In this document: positions 7,708 to 15,749 of the stretch, piece by piece | How the letters are laid out: the number at the start of each line of letters is the position of its first letter | How positions within the stretch are numbered: position 1 is the first letter of the stretch | DNA from: Opitutaceae bacterium | GTDB taxonomy: Bacteria; Verrucomicrobiota; Verrucomicrobiia; Opitutales; Opitutaceae | Assembly: GCA_023269565.1 (NCBI GenBank) | Contig: JAHFTD010000015.1 | Location: 1 to 38,991, forward strand | Direction: 5' to 3' | Length of the DNA stretch: 38,991 nt | Translations under genes and position numbers: made by a program | The notes under the pieces: model-generated | Database searches by the model: none | What the model was told of the DNA's origin: nothing | What the model saw: the letters and a program-made list of their open reading frames with translations, nothing else

Positions 7708-7782
7708 TGGTGCGGGTAGAGGGAGTCGAACCCTCCTCTCATGCTTGGGAAGCACACATAATAGCCGATATACTATACCCGC
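7708..7782 (-). tRNA. tRNA-Gly (anticodon CCC)
   Basis: Read on the minus strand, the acceptor stem GCGGGTA pairs perfectly with TACCCGC, the discriminator is A, and CCA is encoded (7708-7710). The anticodon stem TGTGC/GCATG encloses loop TTCCCAA, giving anticodon CCC. The T arm is GAGGGTTCGACTCCCTC. The D region GTAT...ATTAT matches bacterial tRNA-Gly. It lies 54 bp downstream of the dxs stop codon on the same strand, and may be processed from that transcript or have its own promoter. Confidence 0.96.
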
Positions 7783-7836
7783 AAAATACTGGGCGGAATA
7801 AAAGACGCCGCCCGCACCGGTGCAACTCCGAATCGC

Positions 7837-9768
7837 TCACGCCTCAGCCTCGACCGGTGCCGCACCGAGCCGCCGGTAGCGGTCCTTGATGCGGCGGACG
7901 AGATCGTCTGTCGACAAGCCGTAGGCGGCGCGGAGCACGTCGACGCTGCTGCCGTGCTCGACAAATCTGTCGGGCCAGCCGATGCGCTCGACCGGCGTCG
8001 GGCAGTCGGCCTCTTGCAACGCCTCGAGCACGGCGCTGCCGAATCCGCCGGCGGCCACGTGGTCTTCGAGCGTGACGAGCAGCGGCAGGCAGGCGGCCTG
8101 CCCGAGCAGCAGCGTGCGGTCGAGCGGCTTGTAGAAACGGGCGTTGACGATGCCGACCGACAGCCCCTCCTCGGCGGCGAGGCGCGTAGCGATTTTCTGC
8201 GCCTCCTGCACCATCGGGCCGAGCGCCCAGATCATGATGTTGGAACCCTCGCGCAGCAGCTCGGCCTGGCCGACGGTAAGCGTGGCGGGCTGCGGCTTGA
8301 GTTTCGCGCCGGTGCCGGCGCCGCGCGGATAGCGGATGAACGCCGGGCCGGGCAGTTGCAGCGCCGTGTGCAGCATATCGACGAGTTCGTCCTCGTCCTT
8401 CGGCTGCATGCCGGTGATGTTGGGCACGCCGCGGAGGTAGGCGATGTCGAACAGCCCGTGGTGTGTGGGACCGTCGTTGGGCGAGAGCCCGGCGCGGTCC
8501 ATGCAGAACGTCACGGGCAGGTTCTGCAGCGCGACATCGTGGATGATCGGGTCGTAGGCGCGCTGCAGGAAAGTCGAGTAGATGGCGCACACCGGCCGGA
8601 AGCCCTTGGTGGCGAGCCCCGCCGCGAAAAGCACCGCGTGCTCCTCGGCGATGCCGACATCGAAGAACTGCTGCGGCACTTCCTTGGCGAGGTGCGACAG
8701 GCCGGTGCCGCTGGGCATCGCGCCGGTGATGCCGATGACCTTCGGGTTTTGCTTGGCGAAGCGCGTGATGGCGGCACCGAACACATCCTGGTAATTCGGC
8801 GGCGTGCCGGCGGCGGACTTGTTGTGTTCGCCGGACACGGGGTCGTAGGGGCCGGCGCCGTGGAACTTCTCCGGGTAGGCGAGGGCGGCCTCGAGGCCCT
8901 TGCCCTTCTTTGTCAGCACGTGGATGAGCACGGGCACATCGCAGTGCTTGGCGAACTCCAGGTTCTTCACCAGCGCGTCAAGATTGTGGCCGTCGACGGG
9001 GCCGAGGTAGCGCAGGCCGAACTTCTCGAAGAGCGACGACTCGACGAAGAAGTCCTTCGTCTCGCGCTTCCATTTCATGTAGACGCGGTTCATCTCCACG
9101 CCGGTAGGGAAGCTCTTAAAGAACGCTTCCACGTCGTGGTGGAGCTTGTTGTAAGTCTCGCTCGTGCTGAGGCGGTTGAGGTAGCGGGCGATGGCGCCGA
9201 CGTTCTTGGCGATGGACCATTCGTTGTCGTTGAGGATGACGATGAGCCGCTTGGTCGAGCTGACGACATTGTTGAGCGCCTCGAGTGTGATGCCGCAGGT
9301 GAAGGCAGCGTCGCCACACACCGCCACCACATGCTCGTGCGAGCCGCGGAGGTCACGCGCGGTGGCCATGCCGAGCGCGGCGGATAGCGCGGTGCCCGCG
9401 TGCCCCGCGCCGAAGGCGTCGTGTTTGCTCTCGGCGCGGTAAAGGAAGCCCGATGCGCCGCCGCTCTTCCGCAGCTTGCCGAAGAAATCCCCCCCGCGGC
9501 CGGTGAGCAACTTGTGCACATAGCCCTGGTGCGCGACATCGAAGACCAACTGGTCCTCCGGCGTCGTGAAAACACGGTGCAGCGCCAGGGTCAGTTCGAC
9601 GACGCCGAGGTTGGGTCCGATATGGCCGCCGTTTTTCGCGGTGACGGCGATCAGCTCGTCGCGGATTTCCCGCGCCAGCACGGGCAGTTGCTCGGGGGCG
9701 AGGGCTTTGACGTCGGCGGGGCTGCGGATGCCGTCGAGGAGTCGGGGGGAGGGCGTAGGGGAGCTCAT
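7837..9768 (-). CDS. dxs: 1-deoxy-D-xylulose-5-phosphate synthase
   Basis: This 643-residue protein starts at ATG 9768 and has the normal length of Dxs. It condenses pyruvate and glyceraldehyde-3-phosphate with thiamine diphosphate, the first step of the MEP isoprenoid pathway. Visible family segments are HQGYVHKLLTGR, ESKHDAFGAGHAGTALSAALG, the ThDP/Mg site GDAAFTCGITLEALNN with NDNEWSI, the central GIAEEHAVLFAAGLA, and DRAGLSPNDGPTHHGLFD in the pyrimidine domain. The C-terminal transketolase domain ends with GWPDRFVEHGS. It follows xseB by 18 bp on the same strand, a grouping (xseB-dxs) seen in many bacteria. Confidence 0.97.
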   Translation of the reverse strand: MSSPTPSPRLLDGIRSPADVKALAPEQLPVLAREIRDELIAVTAKNGGHIGPNLGVVELTLALHRVFTTPEDQLVFDVAHQGYVHKLLTGRGGDFFGKLRKSGGASGFLYRAESKHDAFGAGHAGTALSAALGMATARDLRGSHEHVVAVCGDAAFTCGITLEALNNVVSSTKRLIVILNDNEWSIAKNVGAIARYLNRLSTSETYNKLHHDVEAFFKSFPTGVEMNRVYMKWKRETKDFFVESSLFEKFGLRYLGPVDGHNLDALVKNLEFAKHCDVPVLIHVLTKKGKGLEAALAYPEKFHGAGPYDPVSGEHNKSAAGTPPNYQDVFGAAITRFAKQNPKVIGITGAMPSGTGLSHLAKEVPQQFFDVGIAEEHAVLFAAGLATKGFRPVCAIYSTFLQRAYDPIIHDVALQNLPVTFCMDRAGLSPNDGPTHHGLFDIAYLRGVPNITGMQPKDEDELVDMLHTALQLPGPAFIRYPRGAGTGAKLKPQPATLTVGQAELLREGSNIMIWALGPMVQEAQKIATRLAAEEGLSVGIVNARFYKPLDRTLLLGQAACLPLLVTLEDHVAAGGFGSAVLEALQEADCPTPVERIGWPDRFVEHGSSVDVLRAAYGLSTDDLVRRIKDRYRRLGAAPVEAEA

Positions 9769-9786
9769 TAGTCCTGGGCGGAGCGG

Positions 9787-10035
9787 TTATTCGCCGCGGC
9801 CGCTCTCGAACGGTTCGAAGACCACGCCGCCGTCCTTGGTCTTTTTGAGTTTCTCGATTTTCAGCTCGGCGTCCTTCAGACGCGCTTCGCAGACCTTGAG
9901 CAGCTTGGTGCCCTCCTCATACTTGGCCAACAGGTCGGCCAGCGGCACCTCGCCCTGCTCCATCGCGTCGACGATGGTCTCGAGGCGGGCGAGGGCGGTT
10001 TCAAAGCTGGGCTTGGCGGTTTTGTCCGGGTCCAC
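9787..10035 (-). CDS. xseB: Exodeoxyribonuclease VII small subunit
   Basis: This 82-residue protein starts at GTG 10035. The family core is FETALARLETIVDAMEQGEVPLADLLAKYEEG (about residues 11-42), followed by a Lys-rich helix (ARLKDAELKIEKL). XseB forms long helical hairpins on XseA and is needed for single-strand exonuclease activity. The large subunit is not beside it in the window. It is transcribed before dxs with an 18-bp gap. Confidence 0.95.
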   Translation of the reverse strand: MDPDKTAKPSFETALARLETIVDAMEQGEVPLADLLAKYEEGTKLLKVCEARLKDAELKIEKLKKTKDGGVVFEPFESGRGE

Positions 10036-10144
10036 GCGGTCAAGATGCGCCGCGGCGGGACGATTTCAAACAATCTTTCGCGGGTGGGGCGTGGCCGGCA
10101 GTTTTAGATTGGCGCGGCGATGAAAACCTTTGGAGTGGACGCAT

Positions 10145-11377
10145 ATGGACTGGCTGCCCACCGTCGTGCTCGCCCTCATCCTGCTGCGCCTCGGGGCGCA
10201 GCTCGCGCTCGAGGCGCTCAACCGCGCGGAAGGACGCCGCCACGCCGCCCGGCCACCGGGTCTCGCCGGCATCATGGACGAACCAACCTACGCCAAATCG
10301 GCCGGCTACACGCAGGCGAAGAGCCGCTTCGCGTCGTTCGAGCTGGTTTACGACGCCGCGGTGCTGGCCGTCTTGCTGTTCAGTGGCGTGCTGCCGTGGC
10401 TCTGGGCGCGCTTTGACACGCTCGCGCCGGGCGCGGCGTGGAGCGGCGCACTCTTCCTCGCCGGCACCGGCGTGCTGCTCAGCCTGCCGGGTCTGCCGCT
10501 CGGTTGGTGGGTGCAGTTCCGGCTTGAGGAAAAATTCGGCTTCAACCAGAGCACGCTGCGTCTGTGGATCGCCGACCAGGTGAAGTCCGCGCTGCTCGGC
10601 CTCGCCATCGGCTTCCCGCTGGCGTGGGCGCTGCTCGCGCTCGTGCGCCAGGTCGGGCCGCACTGGTGGGTCTGGGGCTTCGCGCTGCTGTTCGGCTTTC
10701 AGCTCCTGATGATCGTGCTCTACCCGAAGCTCATCCTGCCGCTCTTCAACAAGCTCTCGCCGCTGCCCGCGGGCGAGTTGCGCGCGCGGCTGCTGGCGCT
10801 CGGCGAGCGCACGGGCTTCCGCGCGCAGACCATCGAGGTGATGGACGGCTCCAAGCGCTCCGGACACTCCAACGCCTTCTTCACCGGCTTCGGTCGCTTC
10901 CGCCGCATCGTGCTTTTCGACACACTCATGGCGCAGCTCGCGCCCGAGGAACTCGAGGCCGTGCTCGCGCACGAGATCGGCCACTACAAGCTCGGGCATA
11001 TCCCGCGCTTCCTCGTGCTCACTGCCGGGCTGCAGCTCGGCGCCTTTGCGGCCGTGGCGTGGCTGGCGCAGGCGCCGTGGTTCAACACCGCGTTCGGCCT
11101 GCCGGCGGGCGTGCTCGCGCCGGCGTTCCTGCTCTTCGGGCTGCTCGGCGGGCTGGTGACTTTCTGGTTCTCACCGCTCGGCCACTGGCTCTCCCGCCGG
11201 CACGAATACCAGGCCGACGCCTTTGCGAAGAACGCCCTCGGCACCGCCGCGCCCATGACGGGCGCGCTGCGCAAGCTGGCGCAGAAAAACCTTTCCAACC
11301 TCACGCCGCATCCACTCTACAGCACCGTTTACTACTCGCACCCGACCATCCTCGAGCGGCTGCGGGCGCTGGGTTAG
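10145..11377 (+). CDS. M48 family membrane metalloprotease (Ste24/CAAX protease 1-like)
   Basis: ATG at 10145 (MDWLPTVVLAL) gives 410 residues. The zinc site is HEIGH at 276-280 inside VLAHEIGHYKLGHIPRF, with a downstream Glu expected in the EYQAD block (RRHEYQADAFA). Several transmembrane segments surround it (about residues 5-25, 72-90, 102-120, 148-168, 175-195, 285-310, 320-345), and an N-terminal extension like that of eukaryotic Ste24 is present. GHSNAFFTGFGRFRRIVLFDTL is highly typical of the family. It is probably an inner-membrane protease of unknown substrate. An in-frame TTG at 10130 is a weaker alternative start. The next gene begins 4 bp after its stop. Confidence 0.93.
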   Translation: MDWLPTVVLALILLRLGAQLALEALNRAEGRRHAARPPGLAGIMDEPTYAKSAGYTQAKSRFASFELVYDAAVLAVLLFSGVLPWLWARFDTLAPGAAWSGALFLAGTGVLLSLPGLPLGWWVQFRLEEKFGFNQSTLRLWIADQVKSALLGLAIGFPLAWALLALVRQVGPHWWVWGFALLFGFQLLMIVLYPKLILPLFNKLSPLPAGELRARLLALGERTGFRAQTIEVMDGSKRSGHSNAFFTGFGRFRRIVLFDTLMAQLAPEELEAVLAHEIGHYKLGHIPRFLVLTAGLQLGAFAAVAWLAQAPWFNTAFGLPAGVLAPAFLLFGLLGGLVTFWFSPLGHWLSRRHEYQADAFAKNALGTAAPMTGALRKLAQKNLSNLTPHPLYSTVYYSHPTILERLRALG

Positions 11378-11381
11378 TGAA

Positions 11382-12272
11382 GTGAAAACGGTTTCCAGCC
11401 TTCTGCTCTTCCTCGCGCTCGCCACGCTCGCGCGGGCGCTGACGGTCGCCACCTACAACGTCGAGAACTACACCGTGGCCGACCGGATGGTCGAGGGCGT
11501 CTTCCGCCCGGCCTACCCGAAGCCCGAGCGCGAGAAGGCCGCCCTGCGACAAATCATTGCCCGCATGGCGCCCGACATCCTCGCTCTGCAGGAGATGGGC
11601 CCGCAGCCGTTCCTCGACGAACTGCAACGCGACCTGCGCAAGGAGGGTCGCGACTACCCATTTGCCACCGTGCTCGAGGCGGCCGACGCCGACCGCCATG
11701 TGGCCGTGCTCTCGAAGCTGCCGTTCAAGCAGGTGCGCCGCCACGCCGCCGTGCCCATTATGCTCCTTGGGAAAAAGGAAGTGGTGAAACGCGGCGTGCT
11801 CGAGGTGACGTTTGCCACGGCCGGCGGGGACTTCACGCTCTTCATCGTCCACCTGAAAAGCCGCCGCACCGAGCGGCCCGACGACCCCGAGGGCGAGGTG
11901 CAGCGCCAAGCCGAAGCCGAGGCGGTGCACGATCTCGTGCTCGCGCGCTTCCCCGATCCCGCGGCGGCGCGGTTCCTCGTCTGCGGCGACTGGAACGACA
12001 CCCGTGACAGCAAGCCCGTGCGCTCCCTCGGGAAGCGCGGCGAGACGGAACTCGGCGAAATCCTGCGCGCCACCGACTCCCGCGGCGAGGCGTGGACCTA
12101 CCATTACCGGCGCGAGGACAGCTACGAGCGCATTGACTTCATCCTCGTGTCACCCGGCCTGAAGCCGTCGGTCGATGACGGCCGCGCGCAGGTCTACGAC
12201 GGCCCCGGCGTCCCCGACGCCAGCGACCATCGGCCGGTGATCGTTTTGCTCAAGCCCGATCCGGTAGATTAA
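11382..12272 (+). CDS. Secreted endonuclease/exonuclease/phosphatase family protein
   Basis: GTG at 11382 gives 296 residues. The first 19 form a Sec signal peptide (MKTVSSLLLFLALATLARA). The mature chain starts with LTVATYNVENY, the first EEP motif, followed by ALQEMG (metal-binding Glu), FIVHLKSRR, CGDWND (catalytic Asp-Asn) and the terminal SDHRPV (catalytic Asp-His). The fold hydrolyses phosphodiesters in DNA, RNA, inositol phosphates or lipids; nothing here fixes the substrate. A periplasmic or outer-surface location is inferred from the signal peptide. It is translated just after the M48 protease and probably shares its mRNA. Confidence 0.88.
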   Translation: MKTVSSLLLFLALATLARALTVATYNVENYTVADRMVEGVFRPAYPKPEREKAALRQIIARMAPDILALQEMGPQPFLDELQRDLRKEGRDYPFATVLEAADADRHVAVLSKLPFKQVRRHAAVPIMLLGKKEVVKRGVLEVTFATAGGDFTLFIVHLKSRRTERPDDPEGEVQRQAEAEAVHDLVLARFPDPAAARFLVCGDWNDTRDSKPVRSLGKRGETELGEILRATDSRGEAWTYHYRREDSYERIDFILVSPGLKPSVDDGRAQVYDGPGVPDASDHRPVIVLLKPDPVD

Positions 12273-12353
12273 ACCGACGGTGTTGCTGCCGGCTTGTTGG
12301 ATTCTGCTTTTCCACTCTCTCAGGAGTTCACCTTGGTCTCGCTGTATAAGTGA

Positions 12354-12530
12354 TTACTGTGACAAGAAGAATCCAAGCCGCACCGATAACTCGAATAACC
12401 ATGGGCTGCGGCATCTTCCACTTCCCTTGTGAAACCAAGTGTAGAAGCGAATTACACTCATAGGGAATACCAAGAACCACAGCCCAAATCCGACGATGAA
12501 CCGGAAACCGATATAGTTGCCGATGCTCAT
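12354..12530 (-). CDS. Small hypothetical single-pass membrane protein (58 aa)
   Basis: ATG at 12530 opens a 58-codon frame ending at TAA 12354-12356. Residues about 8-26 (GFRFIVGFGLWFLVFPMSV) form one strong hydrophobic segment, followed by a basic, aromatic tail. I do not recognise a family. The local DNA (about 12290-12620) is clearly richer in A+T than its surroundings and encodes nothing else, so without this gene the stretch 12273-12635 would be empty. It lies beyond the terminator of the lipoprotein gene and would need its own promoter. It could be a chance ORF; the coherent membrane segment and typical size make a real small protein somewhat more likely. Confidence 0.45.
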   Translation of the reverse strand: MSIGNYIGFRFIVGFGLWFLVFPMSVIRFYTWFHKGSGRCRSPWLFELSVRLGFFLSQ

Positions 12531-12634
12531 AGATGTCTCTTCAGCTAAGAGGGTGATTTCGCTCAATTGGAATATGTTTTTGTTGGCGACCCGTAATGGG
12601 AAAAAAGCGCGGGGCGGTGCATCTGGCAAGAACG

Positions 12635-12662
12635 CAAAAAAGCGCGCGGGGTGCCGCGCGCT
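12635..12662 (-). terminator. Rho-independent terminator of the lipoprotein gene
   Basis: AGCGCGCGG (12641-12649) and CCGCGCGCT (12654-12662) form a perfect 9-bp stem with loop GGTG. On the minus strand it is followed directly by a run of T (complement of the A run at 12636-12641). It begins 24 nt after the TAA of the lipoprotein gene. Confidence 0.9.
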
Positions 12663-12685
12663 GAAATGGTTGGTTTGCCGTCGGC

Positions 12686-13603
12686 TTACTTGGCCGTGAC
12701 GGTGACGGGCACGGAGCTTTCGCCGGCGCTGCTCTTGAAGAAGAGCGAGCCGCTGCCGGGCTTGCCGCCCTGCACCGCGACGGTGACGCTGGTCTGGCCG
12801 GCGGCGACGAGCACCTCGGGCATGACGATGCTCTCGGGCACATCGGTCGTCACATCGATCAGCATGCCGCCCGCGGGCGCGGGCTGCGGGATGGTGAAAG
12901 TGACGGCCTGGTGTTCGCCGGTGCGCAGCGTGAGCGAGGAAGGCGAGACTTGGAAGCTGATGGCGTCGACGCGGAACGAGCCGACCGAGAGTTCGCTGGG
13001 GCCGCCGGCGACGCGGAGCCGGTAATTCTTGCCCGGCTCGACGTTCGGCACGAAGAAGCTGAGTGAGCTGCCCGACTCGAGCACGGTGCGGGCAGGAGTG
13101 TAGTCGAAATGCACGACGTCCTGCGCGGTGAAACCGGCGCCGAGGATGCTGACGTGGGCGCCGACGGGCGCGCGGCTGGCCTCGGGACGCAGCACGTAAC
13201 GGTTGGCGATGACCATGGTCTGCAACTCGCTCACCGCCTCGGCGGCGACGCCTCCGCGGCTGTCCTTGGCCGAGAAATTGCAGATGAAATAATAGGAGGC
13301 ACCGGTGCGGCCGGCGGGGAGGGAATAATCGAATTCCCAGATATCGCCGCCGACGGAGCTCTTGGTCATGCTGTAGCTCTGGCCGTCGATGATGACATGC
13401 GGCTTGATGCTGCTGCGGTCGATGCTTGAGCTGCTCGGCTTGAAGCTGGCCGTGATCGTGTAGATCTGCGACGGGTTGGCCGGGACGGTGTCGGGCGTCA
13501 AGTTGGTGATCGTCAGCTCGCAGCCGGTGAGCAGGAGCAGGGCGAAGGCGGAGGCGAGCGTCGCAAATATTCTGCTCGCGTGAGGAAGTGTAGTCTTGTG
13601 CAT
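12686..13603 (-). CDS. Surface lipoprotein with IPT/TIG-like beta-sandwich domains
   Basis: This 305-residue protein starts at ATG 13603. A lipoprotein signal ends with lipobox LTGC, the lipidated Cys being residue 28, directly followed by Glu. The rest is Ser/Thr/Val-rich beta sequence: about residues 30-125 form a first domain, RAPVGAHVSILGAGFTAQDVV (about 145-165) is the start of an IPT/TIG immunoglobulin-like domain, and about 215-305 form a third domain with repeated V-S-V-T strands. No catalytic motif is visible. It is likely anchored in the outer membrane and displayed on the surface or in the periplasm. Only 59 bp separate it from the divergent hemW gene, and a strong terminator follows it. 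Confidence 0.8.
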   Translation of the reverse strand: MHKTTLPHASRIFATLASAFALLLLTGCELTITNLTPDTVPANPSQIYTITASFKPSSSSIDRSSIKPHVIIDGQSYSMTKSSVGGDIWEFDYSLPAGRTGASYYFICNFSAKDSRGGVAAEAVSELQTMVIANRYVLRPEASRAPVGAHVSILGAGFTAQDVVHFDYTPARTVLESGSSLSFFVPNVEPGKNYRLRVAGGPSELSVGSFRVDAISFQVSPSSLTLRTGEHQAVTFTIPQPAPAGGMLIDVTTDVPESIVMPEVLVAAGQTSVTVAVQGGKPGSGSLFFKSSAGESSVPVTVTAK

Positions 13604-13662
13604 TGGTGGTAAGGTGCCGGGCCGCGCAGACTGTTGGCCGGCCGTAATTTGATGCGTTCATA

Positions 13663-14856
13663 ATGGTCGAGTTCCCCCCAGCGCAAGAAAAAGCGGAGAC
13701 GCCCCTCGGGCTCTATGTGCACGTGCCGTTTTGCGCGACGACCTGCGACTTCTGCGCGTTCTACCAGACGGTGCCGCAAGGCGATGCCGTGCCGCGCTAT
13801 CTGGAGGCGGTGGCGGCCGAGACGGCGCGGGTGGAGTGGGCGGGGCGGCGCGTCGCGACGGTGTTCTGGGGCGGCGGCACTCCAGGGCTGCTGCGCGCGC
13901 GCGAGTTGCGGCAGCTGGGCGAGGCCACGTTGCGCTGCAGCGGCGGGCCGCCGGAGGAATGGTCGGTGGAACTGGCGCCGGCGACCGTGACGCCCGACCG
14001 GCTGGCCGTGCTGCAGGAGCTGGGCGTGACCCGGATTTCGCTGGGCGTGCAAAGTTTCAACGCCGGGCTGCTCGACGCGCTCGGCCGCCAGCACATGCCC
14101 GCGCAGGTTTACCGGGCCTACGAGCTGATCCGCGCGCAGGGTTTCGCCAGCGTGAACCTCGACCTGATGTTCGCGCTGCCCGGCCAGAGCGAGGAGCAGT
14201 GGCGCGCCGATCTCGCCGAAGCGCTGCGGCTCGCGCCCGACCACCTCTCGACCTATTGCCTGACGTTCGAGGAGGACACGGCGCTCTGGGTGAAACTTTC
14301 GCAGGGCAAGGTGAAGCTCGACCCGGAGAAGGAGGCGGCGTTCTACCGGCGCACGTGGGAGTTTTTAGAGGAATCCGGCTACGCCCAATACGAGATTTCC
14401 AATTTTGCGCGCCCCGGCCACGCCTGCCGGCACAACCTCAACACCTGGCGGATGCACGAGTGGGTGGGTCTCGGACCGTCCGCCGCATCGCAGTTCGGCG
14501 GCTGGCGCGGGAGCAATCCCCCCGACCTCGCCCTCTGGCTCACCGAGGTGGCTGCCGGCCGTCGCGCGCAGGCCGACCAGACCCGGCTGACGCCTGGGCT
14601 GCTGGCGGTCGACAGCGTGGTGTTCGGCCTGCGCATGAACGAGGGCGTGCGGCTGCCGCGGCTGCGCCGCCGCTTTCCCACGGCGCGTTGGGAGGCGCTG
14701 ATGGATTTTCTGCCCAAGCTCATCATCGAGGGCCTGGCTGAGGCCAGCGTCGAGGGCCGGCTCTGGCTCACCCCGCGCGGACGCCTGCTTGCCGATTCGA
14801 TCGGCAGCGCCATCATCGCGGCGTTTCCCTCCGAGAATTTAACTCCGATCCTATGA
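13663..14856 (+). CDS. hemW: Radical SAM heme chaperone HemW (HemN-like)
   Basis: This 397-residue protein starts at ATG 13663. It carries the radical SAM motif C24-x3-C28-x2-C31 (VPFCATTCDFCAFYQ). HemW rather than HemN is indicated by the short N-terminus, the FWGGGTPGLL block, RISLGVQSFN and NLDLMFALPGQ, and the C-terminal winged-helix HemN_C domain. E. coli HemN has an extra Cys after the third; here the position is Phe-Tyr-Gln, as in HemW. The protein is expected to bind heme and pass it to respiratory enzymes. Its TGA overlaps the next ATG (ATGA, 14853-14856), so it is translationally linked to the exported SAM hydrolase. Confidence 0.92.
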   Translation: MVEFPPAQEKAETPLGLYVHVPFCATTCDFCAFYQTVPQGDAVPRYLEAVAAETARVEWAGRRVATVFWGGGTPGLLRARELRQLGEATLRCSGGPPEEWSVELAPATVTPDRLAVLQELGVTRISLGVQSFNAGLLDALGRQHMPAQVYRAYELIRAQGFASVNLDLMFALPGQSEEQWRADLAEALRLAPDHLSTYCLTFEEDTALWVKLSQGKVKLDPEKEAAFYRRTWEFLEESGYAQYEISNFARPGHACRHNLNTWRMHEWVGLGPSAASQFGGWRGSNPPDLALWLTEVAAGRRAQADQTRLTPGLLAVDSVVFGLRMNEGVRLPRLRRRFPTARWEALMDFLPKLIIEGLAEASVEGRLWLTPRGRLLADSIGSAIIAAFPSENLTPIL

Positions 14857-15749
14857 AAAAAATCCTCCTGCTCTGCCTGCTGCTTTGCAATGCGCCGCTC
14901 TTGTCTGCCCAACATGTGCTCGTCCTCCAGACCGACTTCGGCACGAAGGACGGCGCCGTTGCCGCCATGAAGGGCGTGGCAGTCGGCGTCGATCCACGGC
15001 TGCCGATCTTCGACCTCAGCCACGAGAATACGCCGTTCGACATCTGGGAGGCAGCCTACCGACTCAAGCAGGCTGCCACCTACTGGCCGGCCGGCACGGT
15101 GTTCGTGTCAGTGGTCGATCCCGGCGTTGGCACGAGCCGCGCGTCGGTGGTGCTCAAAACCAAATCGGGACACTACTTCGTCACACCGGACAACGGCACG
15201 CTGACGCTCGTCGCCGAGGACCTCGGCATTGAGGCAGTGCGGCGCATCGACGAGAGTGTCAACCGCCTGCCCGGCTCGGAGAAGAGCTATACCTTCCATG
15301 GTCGCGATGTCTACGCCTACACTGGCGCGCGCCTCGCCGCTGGGCGCATCACCTTCGAGGAGGTCGGGCCACTGCTGGCGGCCGAGGTTCTCAGTCTGCC
15401 ACACGCCAACGCCGTGTTCGCCAACGGCGTCGTCACCGGCGGCATCCCGATGCTCGACTTCCACTACGGCAACGTCTGGACCAACATCCCCGACGCGCTC
15501 TTCTCCCGCTTGCAGCCGGCCTACAGCGAACGATTCAAGGTGACGATCTCCCGCGACGGACGCACTGCCTACGAAGGTGTGATGCCCTATGTGCATACCT
15601 TCGGCGAGGTCGCGAAGGGCGAGCCGCTGCTTTATCTCAACAGTCTCCTCAATGTCGCCTTCGCGCTGAACATGGATAATTTCGCCGCGAAAAACGGACT
15701 CAGCGCCGGTGGCGAGTGGACCGTGCGCATCGAAAAAGCCGGCAAATGA
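14853..15749 (+). CDS. Exported SAM hydrolase (DUF62, chlorinase/fluorinase superfamily)
   Basis: This is a 298-residue protein. Residues 1-19 are a Sec signal peptide (MKKILLLCLLLCNAPLLSA), so the enzyme should act outside the cytoplasm. The mature chain begins with VLVLQTDFGTKDGAVAAMKG, where D28 is the ribose-binding Asp of the SAM hydroxide adenosyltransferase/fluorinase family. VDPGVGT (89-95) and PDNG (112-115) follow, and HGRD (149-152) supplies the Arg-His of the proposed Asp-Arg-His water-activating set. Family members hydrolyse SAM to adenosine and methionine; the halogenases are rare variants. The C-terminal beta-barrel domain is present. The gene lies between hemW and an M23 peptidase, with ATGA overlaps at both ends. 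The signal peptide is unusual, as SAM is mainly cytoplasmic. Confidence 0.88.
   Translation: MKKILLLCLLLCNAPLLSAQHVLVLQTDFGTKDGAVAAMKGVAVGVDPRLPIFDLSHENTPFDIWEAAYRLKQAATYWPAGTVFVSVVDPGVGTSRASVVLKTKSGHYFVTPDNGTLTLVAEDLGIEAVRRIDESVNRLPGSEKSYTFHGRDVYAYTGARLAAGRITFEEVGPLLAAEVLSLPHANAVFANGVVTGGIPMLDFHYGNVWTNIPDALFSRLQPAYSERFKVTISRDGRTAYEGVMPYVHTFGEVAKGEPLLYLNSLLNVAFALNMDNFAAKNGLSAGGEWTVRIEKAGK

Noticed and set aside
7708-7782. tRNA-Gly as an integration site for a mobile element
   Set aside because: Both sides are housekeeping genes (recR, dxs), no integrase is near, and no repeat of the tRNA 3' end was seen.
7954-9387. 477-residue plus-strand frame antisense to dxs
   Set aside because: Dxs on the minus strand has all its catalytic motifs; this frame has none.
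12354-13661. Long 435-residue minus-strand frame spanning the lipoprotein gene
   Set aside because: Its first three quarters are an out-of-frame copy of the lipoprotein, and it crosses a strong terminator. Only the last 58 codons (from ATG 12530) look plausible.
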